The notes: generated from the sequence alone by a model not told the origin. 64,000 bases of DNA from VXRN01 sp963664365 (GCA_963664365.1 OY761144.1:3162001-3226000), one strand, 5' to 3'; positions 42,359 to 51,395 are shown, counted from the stretch's first letter. Made by a program: numbers and translations.

Positions 42359-43225
42359 ATGCAGCCCGAACTGATCGCGGACTACGGATGTATCGTCGGA
42401 GAAGGACCCCTCTGGCACCCGATGGAAAAGCGGGTCTATTGGGGAGACATCCTCGGCGGAAAGCTGTTCAGGTACAACCCATACACGCGCCGCCACGAGC
42501 AGATTTACGAGGGCCGGCAGGTGGGCGGGTTCACCATCCAGGCCGACGGATCGCTCCTGCTCTTCATGGACAAGGGATCAGTGGCCGTATTCCGTGACGG
42601 AGACCTAGAGTTCATCGTCGATCAGCTAGAATACGAACTGGACAACCGCTTCAACGACGTAATAGCAGACCCCGCCGGCCGCGTCTTCTGCGGCACAATG
42701 CCCACCGACGACGGACGGCCCGCGAGGCTGTACCGCATGGACACCGACGGCTCCCTCAGCGTGGTCCTCGACGGCATGGGACTATCCAACGGAATGGGCT
42801 TCACCACCGATCTCAAGCTGATGTACTACACCGACTCCTTTGGCCGCAGGATCTACGCCTACGATTACGACGTCGAAAGCGGCGAACTGTCCAACCAGCG
42901 AGTATTCGTGGAGCCCCCCGAAGACGAGGACGGCTCGATCCCCGACGGCATGACCGTCGATGCCGAGGACCACGTCTGGTCCGCGCGCTGGGACGGCTCC
43001 GCCCTGTACCGCTACGCCCCCGACGGCTCCGAGGTGGGGCGCATAGTGTTCCCGGCCAAGAAAGTGTCCAGCGTCATATTCGGCGGCCGAGACCTGACCG
43101 ACATGTACGTGACCACCGCCGGAGGCGAGGACAAGCCGAACGAAGGCCCCGGCGCCGGCGCGCTCTTCAGGATGAACACAGGAGTCAAAGGCAAGCCCGA
43201 GTTCCTCTCAAGAGTGGGATTGTAG
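42359..43225 (+). CDS. SMP-30/gluconolactonase/LRE family protein
   Basis: A 288-residue six-bladed beta-propeller lactonase-like enzyme. The metal ligands expected for the family are visible: Glu15 in GEGPLWH, Asn in NRFNDV, Asn in LSNGMGF and Asp in IPDGMTVD. It probably opens sugar lactones in the cytoplasm; no signal peptide is present. GGAGG precedes the ATG. Close spacing to the flavin reductase suggests cotranscription. Confidence 0.92.
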   Translation: MQPELIADYGCIVGEGPLWHPMEKRVYWGDILGGKLFRYNPYTRRHEQIYEGRQVGGFTIQADGSLLLFMDKGSVAVFRDGDLEFIVDQLEYELDNRFNDVIADPAGRVFCGTMPTDDGRPARLYRMDTDGSLSVVLDGMGLSNGMGFTTDLKLMYYTDSFGRRIYAYDYDVESGELSNQRVFVEPPEDEDGSIPDGMTVDAEDHVWSARWDGSALYRYAPDGSEVGRIVFPAKKVSSVIFGGRDLTDMYVTTAGGEDKPNEGPGAGALFRMNTGVKGKPEFLSRVGL

Positions 43226-43249
43226 GGTTAGAGAGGGTTAGAGCCGCGA

Positions 43250-43504
43250 TCATCGGTACGCTTCTCTTCTATGCAAGACGCGCAACACGAGTAGAGTCGG
43301 TGGCGCCGTCGCGGCATCATAGGTAAACCTGATCCGCCACGAGCCTACTCTCAGCCGCCATTCGCGGTCGTAACCACGAAGCCGCCTGACATCTCCTTGT
43401 CGATGGACCGCGTATCTTCTGATTGCGGCGCGGATCTGGCGACGAACGTCAGGGTCGAGTTTACGAAGATCTGAGGCGGCTCTTCGAGTCCACTCGATGG
43501 GCAA
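43250..43504 (-). CDS. RelE/ParE-type toxin
   Basis: An 84-residue basic protein with the RelE/ParE fold pattern: IEWTRRAASDLRKLDPDVRRQI at the start, then RRLRGYDREWRLRVGSWRIRFTYD and LLVLRVLHRREAYR. The GYDREWRLRVGSWRI stretch is the usual toxin core. It starts at a TTG six bases after the antitoxin stop, in the usual antitoxin-toxin order. It is likely a ribosome-dependent mRNA nuclease; a gyrase target of the ParE type cannot be excluded. Confidence 0.88.
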   Translation of the reverse strand: MPIEWTRRAASDLRKLDPDVRRQIRAAIRRYAVHRQGDVRRLRGYDREWRLRVGSWRIRFTYDAATAPPTLLVLRVLHRREAYR

Positions 43505-43510
43505 GACTGC

Positions 43511-43765
43511 TCACCCCTCTAGCAGAGAATCGAGTTCTTCGTCCCTTACCAAGTTCCCGCTCCTGACATCTTCGTAAGCCTCACGCACAGCGGCGGCCTC
43601 TTCAGGAGACTCAGGTTCGTCGTCCCAGGGAGCCGCCATGAGTGAGTTGAGCAACTCATCCGAGCCTATTGACTGGAAGGATTGGAGATACTCTCCAACT
43701 GTAGGAAGGTCCCCTTCATGCAGGGAGTCCACCAAGCGGTGGATGTCTTCGCGCGTTAGGTTCAT
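43511..43765 (-). CDS. Antitoxin of the RelE/ParE-type pair
   Basis: An 84-residue strongly acidic protein (MNLTREDIHRLVDSLHEGDL ... EEAAAVREAYEDVRSG), located directly before the toxin gene. The C-terminal acidic helix probably wraps the toxin. No ribbon-helix-helix or HTH is evident, so autoregulation is unclear. GGAGG lies nine bases before the ATG. Confidence 0.8.
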   Translation of the reverse strand: MNLTREDIHRLVDSLHEGDLPTVGEYLQSFQSIGSDELLNSLMAAPWDDEPESPEEAAAVREAYEDVRSGNLVRDEELDSLLEG

Positions 43766-43824
43766 GTGGGACTGCCTCCAAGCTATTCTAGTCGAAAGCG
43801 GCGGTGACCGTCACCTCGAAGCTT

Positions 43825-44241
43825 CTACCCACCCTCAGTATAATCCGCCACCCGCGTCGGAATCAGACGGAAGACGACCAAGTCCGTCTCCTCTTCGAGA
43901 TAGCTGTCCGCGAACTTCCGTCCCTCGTCATCGCCATAATATCGGACGGCCATCGAGAGCGCGAGGTCATACAGCGGCCTGTCAACCTCCTCGACCACGC
44001 CACCCAGGATCACCGACTTGTACGGCGGCTCCCGCCAATCGACGCACAGAGAAGCATGCGGGTTCCGCAACAGGTTGCGCCACTTGAGAGTCCGGCGTCC
44101 CGTGAAGAAGTACGCCGCGCCATCCTCCCAGTGATACCAGATAGGCGCGGAGCAAGGCCGACCCCGGGCATCGACGGTGCTGATGACGCCCACCAGCGTC
44201 CGACTTAGGAATTCGTGTACGTGCGGTTCGATTGTGGTCAT
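43825..44241 (-). CDS. Pyridoxamine 5'-phosphate oxidase family (FMN/F420-binding split barrel)
   Basis: A 138-residue split-barrel protein: HEFLSRTLVGVISTVDARGRPCSAPIWYHWEDGAAYFFTGRRTLKWRNLLRNPHASLCVD. This is the pattern of PPOX-class small flavin or F420-dependent enzymes rather than of true PdxH. It follows the LLM-type oxidoreductase gene by 33 bases on the same strand, which favours an F420-linked role, but the cofactor is not proven. Confidence 0.85.
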   Translation of the reverse strand: MTTIEPHVHEFLSRTLVGVISTVDARGRPCSAPIWYHWEDGAAYFFTGRRTLKWRNLLRNPHASLCVDWREPPYKSVILGGVVEEVDRPLYDLALSMAVRYYGDDEGRKFADSYLEEETDLVVFRLIPTRVADYTEGG

Positions 44242-44274
44242 TGAAGTCCCCTTCGAATGGAGTTGCCTCCTAGT

Positions 44275-45204
44275 CTAGTCGAAAGCCGCTACTACCGCCT
44301 CCTCGAAGTGCTGGACCACCTCCGGCTCGTTTGGCAGACGACCAAACATTATCTCGTCCGCCCCGGCGTCGATCAGCTCGCCAACTCGGTCGATGATGTA
44401 TGAGGCACTGCCAGCGACCGTGCCCGGCCCTATCATCTCGATGAACTGGTCAGCCTCCGACTTGTCATCGGTGAGCATTGTGGGCATAAGGACAGTCGGC
44501 CTTATCTCCGCTGGGTCTCGTCCCACCGCCTCGCAGTGGCGGTTCAGAATCTCGATCTTGCGATTGTAGAGGTCGAGCGACATTCCGCCGTAGCCCCTGG
44601 CCGCGAATCCGTCCAGATTGAACACGTCGCCGTACATCGCGAGGGTCCGCAGAGTGCGGCGCTCTCCGGTGCCGCCGATCATGATCGGGATGTGCGGACT
44701 CTGCGCCGACCCAGGGGACAGAACAGCGTTCTCCAAAGTGTAGTAGCGTCCCTGGAAGTTCACCGGCGAGTCGGACGTGAATAGCTGCCTGATGAGATTC
44801 GCGGCCTCTTCAAGGCGGTCGGAGCGTTCCTTTAGCGAAGGGAAGCGCCAGCCGTATGCCTTGTGCTCGCGCTCGAACCATCCCGCCCCGATCGACAAGG
44901 TAAACCTGCCGTGGGAGATGTGGTCGATTGTCCCCGCCATCTTCGCCGTGAGTCCGGGGTTGCGGTATGTGTTGCCGAGCACCAAGTGCCCCAGCCGGAG
45001 CCTGTTGGTGATGCCGGCCACGGCGGCCATAGTCGAGTAGCCCTCGAACGCCGTTTCCGACTCCATTGCACTGGGCCTGTTGGGAGGGACGAAGTGGTCG
45101 GCGTGGTAAACGCTGTGCCATCGTCCGGCCTCCATAGTCTCGACAACCGAGCGTATGGCATCCCAAGTGGTCAGGTAGCAGCTAACTTGAATTCCGAATT
45201 TCAT
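44275..45204 (-). CDS. LLM-class (luciferase-like) F420-dependent oxidoreductase
   Basis: A 309-residue TIM-barrel oxidoreductase: MKFGIQVSCYLTTWD, HADHF, RLRLGHLVLGNTYRNPGLTAKMAGTIDHISHGRFTLSIGAGWFEREHKAYG and PIMIGGTGERRTLR, all standard for the F420-dependent branch. AGGAG lies seven bases before the ATG. The substrate is unknown. Its presence suggests that the organism makes F420, as many SAR202 and other Chloroflexota do. It sits between the Fic gene and the PNPOx-like gene, probably as part of one transcript. Confidence 0.92.
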   Translation of the reverse strand: MKFGIQVSCYLTTWDAIRSVVETMEAGRWHSVYHADHFVPPNRPSAMESETAFEGYSTMAAVAGITNRLRLGHLVLGNTYRNPGLTAKMAGTIDHISHGRFTLSIGAGWFEREHKAYGWRFPSLKERSDRLEEAANLIRQLFTSDSPVNFQGRYYTLENAVLSPGSAQSPHIPIMIGGTGERRTLRTLAMYGDVFNLDGFAARGYGGMSLDLYNRKIEILNRHCEAVGRDPAEIRPTVLMPTMLTDDKSEADQFIEMIGPGTVAGSASYIIDRVGELIDAGADEIMFGRLPNEPEVVQHFEEAVVAAFD

Positions 45205-45214
45205 GTGTGTTCTC

Positions 45215-46378
45215 CTAGTGTGCTGGTAGGGTCGGCGTTGTGATGGGCCTATCGATCTCGTCCAACAGGCGCCGGGATATGTAGAGATGTGGCCAAGCGC
45301 TGTCGTCGCGTGTCACAATTCCGGCATCCACCAATCGGCTGAGAACCCCCCGCGTGCCCGCGTCGGATATTTCAAGAAACTCGGCGGCTTGGAGGGCTGT
45401 CATTATTGGCTGAGCAAAGAACCTTTCCAAGAGACGTAGAACATTCGCGGACACTCTGCGATTTTCAAGTTGCGCTTTCAACTCCTCCTGAAGTGCCCGC
45501 ATCCGACGGATTCGCTCCACTACGTCTCTGGCCTCCTGATGGACGCCTATCAAGAAGTAAGATAGCCACTGCTCCCAGTTGCCCGTCGCGCTGACGTTGA
45601 ACAACTCGTCATAGTATCTCTGCCGGTCGCGTTCAAAATACGCGCTCAAGTACAGGAGTGGCATCCGAAGCATACCACTTGCGCAGAGGAAAAGTGTTAT
45701 CAGAAGCCTACCGATCCGTCCATTGCCGTCCGAGTAAGGATGGATGGCCTCTATCTGGTAGTGCATCAGCGCACATCGAACCAGCGGCGGCATATCTGTG
45801 TCTTCGTTGACGAACCTCTCCCAATCGTGGAACAGGTCGCGCAGATACTCGGCCGGAGGCGGTATGAACCGCGCCTCGTGGATAGAGGAGTTAGGCACGC
45901 CTATCCAGACCTGTTCCCTTCTAAACTCGCCCGGCCGCTTGTCCTGGCCCCTGACCCCGGCCAAGAGCCGCTCGTGAAGTTCGTTCACCAGCCTGAAAGA
46001 GATCGGGAGACTATTGAGTCTTTCGATTCCATACTCGAGGGCAACCACGCAGTTCACCACTTCGGCAACATCCCCGCCGGGTGAGCGCCGGCTGCCCGCT
46101 TCGTAAGCGAAGACTTCCGACAGCGATGCGACCGTCCCCTCGATTTGAGATGACAAGACCGCCTCGCGCCGGAGCAGCGGACGGATCAGGATGTGTGGAT
46201 TGGGGATGGTCTCCCCAACACCACCCAGTTCCCCAACGGCGCGCGAAGCCCTATCCAGCAGCGAGACCAGCCTTGAGCTCATAGGTAGGTCAGTGGGCAG
46301 CGGATTGGGAACGTACGCCTGTTGACCTTCGATCGTCGGTACCAGACGTCCAGACGGGCTGTTACCTAGAATCTGCAA
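45215..46378 (-). CDS. Fic family protein with N-terminal inhibitory motif
   Basis: A 387-residue Fic protein. The active-site loop HPYSDGNGRIGR (about 212-223) is complete, so AMP-transfer to a protein hydroxyl is expected. The inhibitory helix motif S76-x3-E80-G81 (SSQIEGT) lies in the same chain, as in class II Fic proteins. A C-terminal winged-helix (about 310-375, ALQAAEFLEISDAGTRGVLSRLVDAGIVTRD) may bind DNA and permit autoregulation. It starts at a TTG just downstream of a palindrome-bearing promoter in 97-bp tandem repeats. Confidence 0.92.
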   Translation of the reverse strand: MQILGNSPSGRLVPTIEGQQAYVPNPLPTDLPMSSRLVSLLDRASRAVGELGGVGETIPNPHILIRPLLRREAVLSSQIEGTVASLSEVFAYEAGSRRSPGGDVAEVVNCVVALEYGIERLNSLPISFRLVNELHERLLAGVRGQDKRPGEFRREQVWIGVPNSSIHEARFIPPPAEYLRDLFHDWERFVNEDTDMPPLVRCALMHYQIEAIHPYSDGNGRIGRLLITLFLCASGMLRMPLLYLSAYFERDRQRYYDELFNVSATGNWEQWLSYFLIGVHQEARDVVERIRRMRALQEELKAQLENRRVSANVLRLLERFFAQPIMTALQAAEFLEISDAGTRGVLSRLVDAGIVTRDDSAWPHLYISRRLLDEIDRPITTPTLPAH

Positions 46379-46389
46379 AAATTATTTTA

Positions 46390-46573
46390 AACTCCAGCGT
46401 GAAAATATCCGATATTTTACACTAAATCGGAAAAAAGTACAAACCGATTTGTGTTTTGAAACCGGAATTTCAAGGATGGGATTTTTAACTCCAGTACGAA
46501 ACTGGCAGCCATTCCACACTAAATCGGAAAAAAGTACAAAACCGGCCGTATTTTGAAACCGGAGTTTCAAAAT
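46390..46573. repeat. Two tandem 97-bp repeats upstream of the Fic gene
   Basis: Copies start at AACTCCAG (46390 and 46487). Both contain an identical 25-base core (46419-46443 and 46516-46540, ACACTAAATCGG then six A and GTACAAA) and the inverted repeat TTGAAACCGG[A][A/G]TTTCAA, all offset by exactly 97 bases. The region is much richer in A/T than its surroundings. Confidence 0.85.
46402..46442 (-). promoter_or_regulatory. Fic promoter with overlapping palindromic operator
   Basis: On the minus strand TTGTAC (plus 46437-46442), 17-base spacer, TAAAAT (plus 46414-46419). The perfect palindrome AAAATATC-C-GATATTTT (46402-46418) covers the -10 and the expected start point. The second repeat copy has the same -35 but TGGAAT as -10 and lacks the palindrome. 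Confidence 0.6.
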
Positions 46574-46627
46574 ACGATATATTGCGGTTGTTGCATATCC
46601 GCGTCACTAGCAGTGGCGCTACTCCCC

Positions 46628-49621
46628 CTAATCCGCCGCCACCTCTGCCACCCTCGGCAGGACGCCCCTCAGGTATTGCCCCGTCTGCGAATGCTCCATT
46701 CCCGTGAGGTCCTCCGGCGTGCCCTCCGCGACGACGTCTCCGCCCCGGTGTCCCGCGCCCGGACCGAGGTCGATCAGCCAGTCGGCGCTCTTGATCAGGT
46801 CCAGGTGATGCTCTATCAGCACCACGCTATTTCCCGCATCTACCAGCCTGTGCAGCACCCTCATCAGGTGAGAGCAATCCTCGAACGACAGCCCCGTCGT
46901 CGGCTCGTCCAAGATGTAGAGCGTCCGACCCGTGGCCCGCTTCGACAACTCCGTCGACAGCTTCACCCGCTGCGCCTCGCCGCCGCTCAGCTGCGTGGCC
47001 GGCTGACCCAGGCGGATGTACCCAAGTCCCACGTCGTACATCGTCTGGAGCTTGCGCTTGATTCGCGGGATGTTCTCGAAGTGCTCCAGCGCCTCCGTGA
47101 CCGTCATGCTCAGTACCTCGGCGATGTTCGCGCCCTTCCACTCGATCTCCAGAGCCTCGCGGTTGTAGCGCGCGCCTGAGCACACCTCGCACGGCACCGT
47201 CACGTCCGGCAGGAACTGCATCTCGATGTTGATGTACCCGTCGCCGGTACACGCCTCGCACCTGCCGCCCTTCACGTTGAACGAGAACCGCCCCGGCTTG
47301 TACCCGCGAGTGCGCGCCTCAGGCACAGTCGCGAAAAGCTCCCTGATAGGAGTGAACGTCCCCGTGTAGGTCGCCGGATTCGAGCGCGGAGTGCGGCCTA
47401 TCGGCGACTGGTCTATGTTGACCACCTTGTCGATATTCTCTATCCCCTCTATCGAGTCGCAGTCGCCCGGACGCTCGCGCGAGCGGTAGAAGTTCTGCGC
47501 CAGCCTCTTGTACAGGATCTCATAGATGAGCGTACTCTTGCCCGACCCTGATACGCCCGTGATGCACACCAGGCGGCCCAGCGGAATGCTGACGTCGATG
47601 TCCCTCAGGTTATTCTGCCGCGCGCCTCTGATCGTAATCGAGCCGCCGCTGCCGTCCCTGCGGTCGTCGGGCACCGGTATCTGCTTGAATCCGCCGAGAT
47701 ACTGGCCCGTAAGCGACTCCGGCTCGTCGATGATGTTATCGACGGGGCCCGTCGCTACGATGTGCCCGCCATGCTCGCCCGCGCCCGGGCCAAGGTCAAC
47801 GATATGGTCCGCGGCCCGCATGATCGCCTCGTCATGCTCGACGATCAGCACCGTATTGCCGAGGTCGCGCAGGTTCTTCAGCGTGCCGATCAAGCGGTGA
47901 TCGTCCGCCGGGTGCAGTCCGATTGAAGGCTCGTCGCACACGTACAGCACACCCATCAGTCCCGACCCGATCTGCGTCGCCAGCCGGATGCGCTGAGCCT
48001 CTCCCCCGCTCAGCGTGGACGCGGTGCGCGAGAGCGTCAGGTAGTCCAGGCCGATGTTCAGCAGGAACCTGAGCCGCGCCTCTATCTCCTTCAGTATCTG
48101 CGCCCCGATGGTCTTCTCCCTGCTTGTAAGCAGGTCTTCCGGCTTGACGCCGTTGGACGACGGCGCTTCGCCCGAGATCGTCTTGACCCAGTCGAGCGCC
48201 TCAGCGATCGACCTGTCCGTCATGTGGATTATGTTGACGCCCCCGATCGTCACCGCCAGCGCCTCCGGCCTGAGCTTCTGGCCGCCGCACACCGCGCAGG
48301 CGTTGGCCGACATGTACCGCTCAATCTCGTTGCGGATGTAGTCCGACTCGGTCTCGACGTACCGCCGCTCCAGGTTGTTCAGAACCCCCTCGAACCGTGT
48401 GTTCCAGTTGTACGTCCGACCCCTCTGCGTGCGGTGCGTCACCCTGATGCGCTTTCCCTTGGTGCCCCGCAGGATCACGTCCAACTGCTGCTTCGTCAGG
48501 CTCTCCAGCGGGTCGTGGACCGAGAAGTCGTATGCCCTGGCGAGAGATTCGAGTTGGCTCATGTTCCACGGCGCGACCGCGCCCGTCCGCGCCCACGCCT
48601 GGATTGCGCCCCCGGCGATGCTGAGAGACATGTCAGGGACGACGAGGTCGGGATCGACCTCCAGCTTGTACCCGAGCCCGGTGCAGGTGGCGCACGCCCC
48701 ATGCGGGTTGTTGAAGCTGAACGTGCGCGGCTCAAGCTCTCCGAAGCTGATGTTGCAGTGGACGCAGGCGAAGTGCTCGGAGAACAGCATCTCCTCACCG
48801 TCCACCACGTCAACCAGGACGGTTCCCCCCGCCATCCTGAGCGCCGTCTCCACCGAATCCGTGACCCGCCCCGCGTCCGCGCTGTCGCCGGTCATCAGCC
48901 TATCCACGACGATCTCGATCGTGTGCCACTTCTGTTTGTCCAGGTCGAACGACTCGCTCAGGTCGTGTACCTCGCCGTTGACCCGTACCCTGACGAACCC
49001 CGCCTTGCGCGCGTTCTCGAACACGTCCTTATGCTCGCCCTTGCGACGCTGCACCATCGGCGCGAGAATCTGGAGCCGCGTCCTGTCGGGCAGGCCCAAG
49101 ACGGAGTCCACGATCTGCTGCACCGTCTGCCGCTCGACCGGCCTTCCGCACTTATAGCAGTGTGGACGTCCGACCCTTGCGAACAGCAGCCGCAGGTAGT
49201 CGTATATCTCGGTGACGGTGCCGACCGTCGAGCGCGGGTTGTGCGACACCCCCTTCTGGTCTATGGAGATCGCCGGAGACAACCCCTCGATGTAATCGAC
49301 GTCCGGCTTGTCCATCCGTCCGAGGAACTGCCGCGCGTAGGCCGAAAGCGACTCGACGTAGCGCCGCTGACCCTCGGCGTAGATCGTGTCGAAGGCGAGC
49401 GAGCTCTTCCCCGAGCCCGACACGCCGGTTATGACCACCAGCCTATTGCGCGGGATAGTCACGCTGACGTTCTTGAGGTTATGCTCGCGCGCTCCGCGAA
49501 CGACTATGTTCTCAAGAGGCATATCTGAGAATGCGGCCTCCTTTGCGGGGAGTTCGACAGACGGGGGTTCGTCCAGCCTCTCAGATTCTACCATGTAGCC
49601 CAGCGAATGTTGAGTCCGCAC
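46628..49621 (-). CDS. uvrA: Excinuclease ABC subunit A
   Basis: Nucleotide-excision repair ATPase that finds DNA damage with UvrB. Two ABC modules are present: Walker A GVSGSGKSS near residue 70 and GVSGSGKST near 690, each with a long inserted zinc region (CVHC ... CATC and CEAC ... CEVC) and signatures LSGGEAQRIRLA and LSGGEAQRVKLS. The frame extends to a GTG at 49621 (997 residues), but the conserved start MPLENIVVRGAREHNLKN is at 49522 with AAGGAGG 14 bases upstream; the extra 33 residues may not be translated. No uvrB or uvrC is nearby. Confidence 0.96.
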   Translation of the reverse strand: MRTQHSLGYMVESERLDEPPSVELPAKEAAFSDMPLENIVVRGAREHNLKNVSVTIPRNRLVVITGVSGSGKSSLAFDTIYAEGQRRYVESLSAYARQFLGRMDKPDVDYIEGLSPAISIDQKGVSHNPRSTVGTVTEIYDYLRLLFARVGRPHCYKCGRPVERQTVQQIVDSVLGLPDRTRLQILAPMVQRRKGEHKDVFENARKAGFVRVRVNGEVHDLSESFDLDKQKWHTIEIVVDRLMTGDSADAGRVTDSVETALRMAGGTVLVDVVDGEEMLFSEHFACVHCNISFGELEPRTFSFNNPHGACATCTGLGYKLEVDPDLVVPDMSLSIAGGAIQAWARTGAVAPWNMSQLESLARAYDFSVHDPLESLTKQQLDVILRGTKGKRIRVTHRTQRGRTYNWNTRFEGVLNNLERRYVETESDYIRNEIERYMSANACAVCGGQKLRPEALAVTIGGVNIIHMTDRSIAEALDWVKTISGEAPSSNGVKPEDLLTSREKTIGAQILKEIEARLRFLLNIGLDYLTLSRTASTLSGGEAQRIRLATQIGSGLMGVLYVCDEPSIGLHPADDHRLIGTLKNLRDLGNTVLIVEHDEAIMRAADHIVDLGPGAGEHGGHIVATGPVDNIIDEPESLTGQYLGGFKQIPVPDDRRDGSGGSITIRGARQNNLRDIDVSIPLGRLVCITGVSGSGKSTLIYEILYKRLAQNFYRSRERPGDCDSIEGIENIDKVVNIDQSPIGRTPRSNPATYTGTFTPIRELFATVPEARTRGYKPGRFSFNVKGGRCEACTGDGYINIEMQFLPDVTVPCEVCSGARYNREALEIEWKGANIAEVLSMTVTEALEHFENIPRIKRKLQTMYDVGLGYIRLGQPATQLSGGEAQRVKLSTELSKRATGRTLYILDEPTTGLSFEDCSHLMRVLHRLVDAGNSVVLIEHHLDLIKSADWLIDLGPGAGHRGGDVVAEGTPEDLTGMEHSQTGQYLRGVLPRVAEVAAD

Positions 49622-49688
49622 CCCAATCAGCGAAATCCCATAATCACAAAAATCACAGTTCAGACACCAACCGTCATTACCATGAAAA

Positions 49689-49728
49689 TCCCCTCTCCCA
49701 AGCCTGGGAGAGGGTTAGGGTGAGGGTT
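49689..49728 (+). repeat. Module A repeat (CCAAGCCTGG loop variant)
   Basis: TCCCCTCTCCCAAGCCTGGG continues AGAGGGTTAGGGTGAGGGTT. The centre has AAGCCT in place of the usual TTGA; the stem is complete. Bases 49622-49688 before it show no gene. Confidence 0.75.
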
Positions 49729-49785
49729 GAGAATCAGGTACTGAGCAGTTTTCATCACCCTTATGTGGCCTGATAAGGCCATGGT

Positions 49786-49877
49786 GATTCCGGCGAAGAG
49801 CCTGCCCCGTACCCGATACGGGGCCGGAATCCAGAAGTGGGGAGTAGCATCCCGCCTACCAAACTGACATAGCCTCT
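49786..49877 (+). repeat. Module E palindrome split by module B, with tail C
   Basis: ATTCCGGCGAA, then the 24-base unit GAGCCTGCCCCGTACCCGAT + ACGG (49798-49821), then GGCCGGAATCCAGAAGTGGG, GAGTAGCATC and CCGCCTACCAAACTGACATA. Removing the 24 bases gives the uninterrupted repeat found at 38944. Confidence 0.85.
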
Positions 49878-49960
49878 ATGTAGAATATGAACATTGACAA
49901 GACGACGCCGGAAATAGGAAGATGACTGCATGAACGGCTTACGGAGGCTTGAGGCCCAGC

Positions 49961-50362
49961 GTGAATCTGCCTAGGGCGAATGAAGCATGGTACCTCATCG
50001 CGTTCGTGATCCTATCGGGCAGCGGCGCCGCGCTGGTGCTGGTCGCTGAGATTGGCTTCAGAACGAACGATAGCTGGGTCGCGACTCTCGCCAACGTCGG
50101 ACATGGCCTGCAATGGGTCGTAGTCGTTGCCGGAGTCGTCTCTTACGTTGGAATGGAGGGCTTCAACATGCTGTACGAGCGATACGTCCGTAGATTGGAT
50201 CGAGAAGCCCGCGAGGTTGGACGCGAAGAGGGCCGAGAAGAGGGCCGCGAGATGGGCCGAGAAGAGGGCCGCGGCCAAGGCCGCGCCCAGGTACTCGACC
50301 TCCTTGACGAAGACACCCGAAAGATCGTCGAGCGCAAGCTCAGCCGCAACGCCGACGACTAA
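49961..50362 (+). CDS. Small membrane protein with charged Glu-Arg-Gly repeat tail
   Basis: About 133 residues from the GTG at 49961 (GAGG six bases upstream). Two membrane helices (YLIAFVILSGSGAALVLVAEIG and GLQWVVVVAGVVSYVGMEG) are followed by a cytoplasmic helical tail with a G-R-E-E/M repeat (REVGREEGREEGREMGREEG) and a short Leu/Asp end. The DNA of the repeat is built from a 12-base GGCCGAGAAGAG-like unit. The function is unknown; it stands alone between uvrA and the restriction-modification cassette. Confidence 0.6.
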   Translation: MNLPRANEAWYLIAFVILSGSGAALVLVAEIGFRTNDSWVATLANVGHGLQWVVVVAGVVSYVGMEGFNMLYERYVRRLDREAREVGREEGREEGREMGREEGRGQGRAQVLDLLDEDTRKIVERKLSRNADD

Positions 50363-50441
50363 GATACCCCCGCCCTTCGCGCCCGTCACCCCCACTCCCA
50401 ACACGGCCTAAGGCCCTCAACCGCGTCGCCTCCACACGGGC

Positions 50442-51392
50442 TTGACACGACGGCCGGATCCGATCAACGATCCGCCCGTAGTGATCACTTATTCTAATCA
50501 ACCGCTCAAAGGCGCATCCGATCCTTTATGGACCTCTCCCATAGGTGACGCGACGCTCTACCTCGGCGAGGCCATTGACGTGCTTTCGCGCCTACCCGAT
50601 GAGACCGTTGACTGCGTGTGGACCGACCCTCCATACCTTCTCTCCAACGGAGGAATAACCTGCGTCGCCGGGCGCATGGTCAGCGTGGACAAGGGCGACT
50701 GGGACAAGAGCCGGGGCATCGAGGCGGACCACCAATTCAACATGGAATGGACTGCTGAGTGCTACCGAGTGCTGAAGCCGACGGGCACGATCTGGGTATC
50801 GGGGACGCTGCACGTCTACCCCAGCGTCGGAATGGCCCTGCTGCGTAACGGCTTCAGGTTGCTCAACGACATCATCTGGGAAAAACCCAATCCGCCTCCC
50901 AATTTGGGTCGCAGAACCTTCACTCACTCCACAGAGGTCATTCTGTGGGCGAGCAAGGCCCAAAAGGGCAGCCGCCACAAGTACACGTTCAACTACGCGG
51001 AGATGCGTCAGGAGAACGGCGGCAAGCAGATGAAGACCGTATGGCGCTTCACTGCCCCGGGTCGGGACGAAAAGCGATTTGGCAAACACCCAACTCAGAA
51101 GCCGCTCGCCCTCATTGACCGCTGTTTGCGGGCGAGCACAAACCCGGGCGACACCGTGCTCGACCCATTCGCAGGCTCTGGCAGCACGGGCGTTGCAGCC
51201 TTGTCGCTAGGACGACGCTTCATCGGCATAGAATTGGATGCAGGGTTCGCAGATATCGGTGTCAAGCGAATGTCTGAAATCGCTCCCGCCGATAGTCAGG
51301 GATATCCGGAGGACTCCAGAAATACCTCGTGTGAGTATGAACAAAAGGCCCCTGGTCACATATCAAGGCTGCTCGAAAAGAAGGAGCGCTAA
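50442..51392 (+). CDS. DNA methyltransferase (beta-class N6-adenine/N4-cytosine type)
   Basis: A 316-residue site-specific DNA methyltransferase. The catalytic motif DPPY is at about 61-64, before the SAM-binding FAGSGSTG near 243-250, with the target-recognition region between them; this order defines the beta class. KHPTQKPLALIDR is also typical. It starts at a TTG (a GTG at 50481 is possible) and is followed after 3 bases by a nuclease-like gene. It should protect the host DNA in a type II restriction-modification pair; the recognition site is not readable. Confidence 0.92.
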   Translation: MTRRPDPINDPPVVITYSNQPLKGASDPLWTSPIGDATLYLGEAIDVLSRLPDETVDCVWTDPPYLLSNGGITCVAGRMVSVDKGDWDKSRGIEADHQFNMEWTAECYRVLKPTGTIWVSGTLHVYPSVGMALLRNGFRLLNDIIWEKPNPPPNLGRRTFTHSTEVILWASKAQKGSRHKYTFNYAEMRQENGGKQMKTVWRFTAPGRDEKRFGKHPTQKPLALIDRCLRASTNPGDTVLDPFAGSGSTGVAALSLGRRFIGIELDAGFADIGVKRMSEIAPADSQGYPEDSRNTSCEYEQKAPGHISRLLEKKER

Positions 51393-51395
51393 GAT

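Noticed and set aside
49531..49773. 80-codon plus frame after the uvrA start
   Set aside because: It runs through an intergenic repeat and has no start signals.
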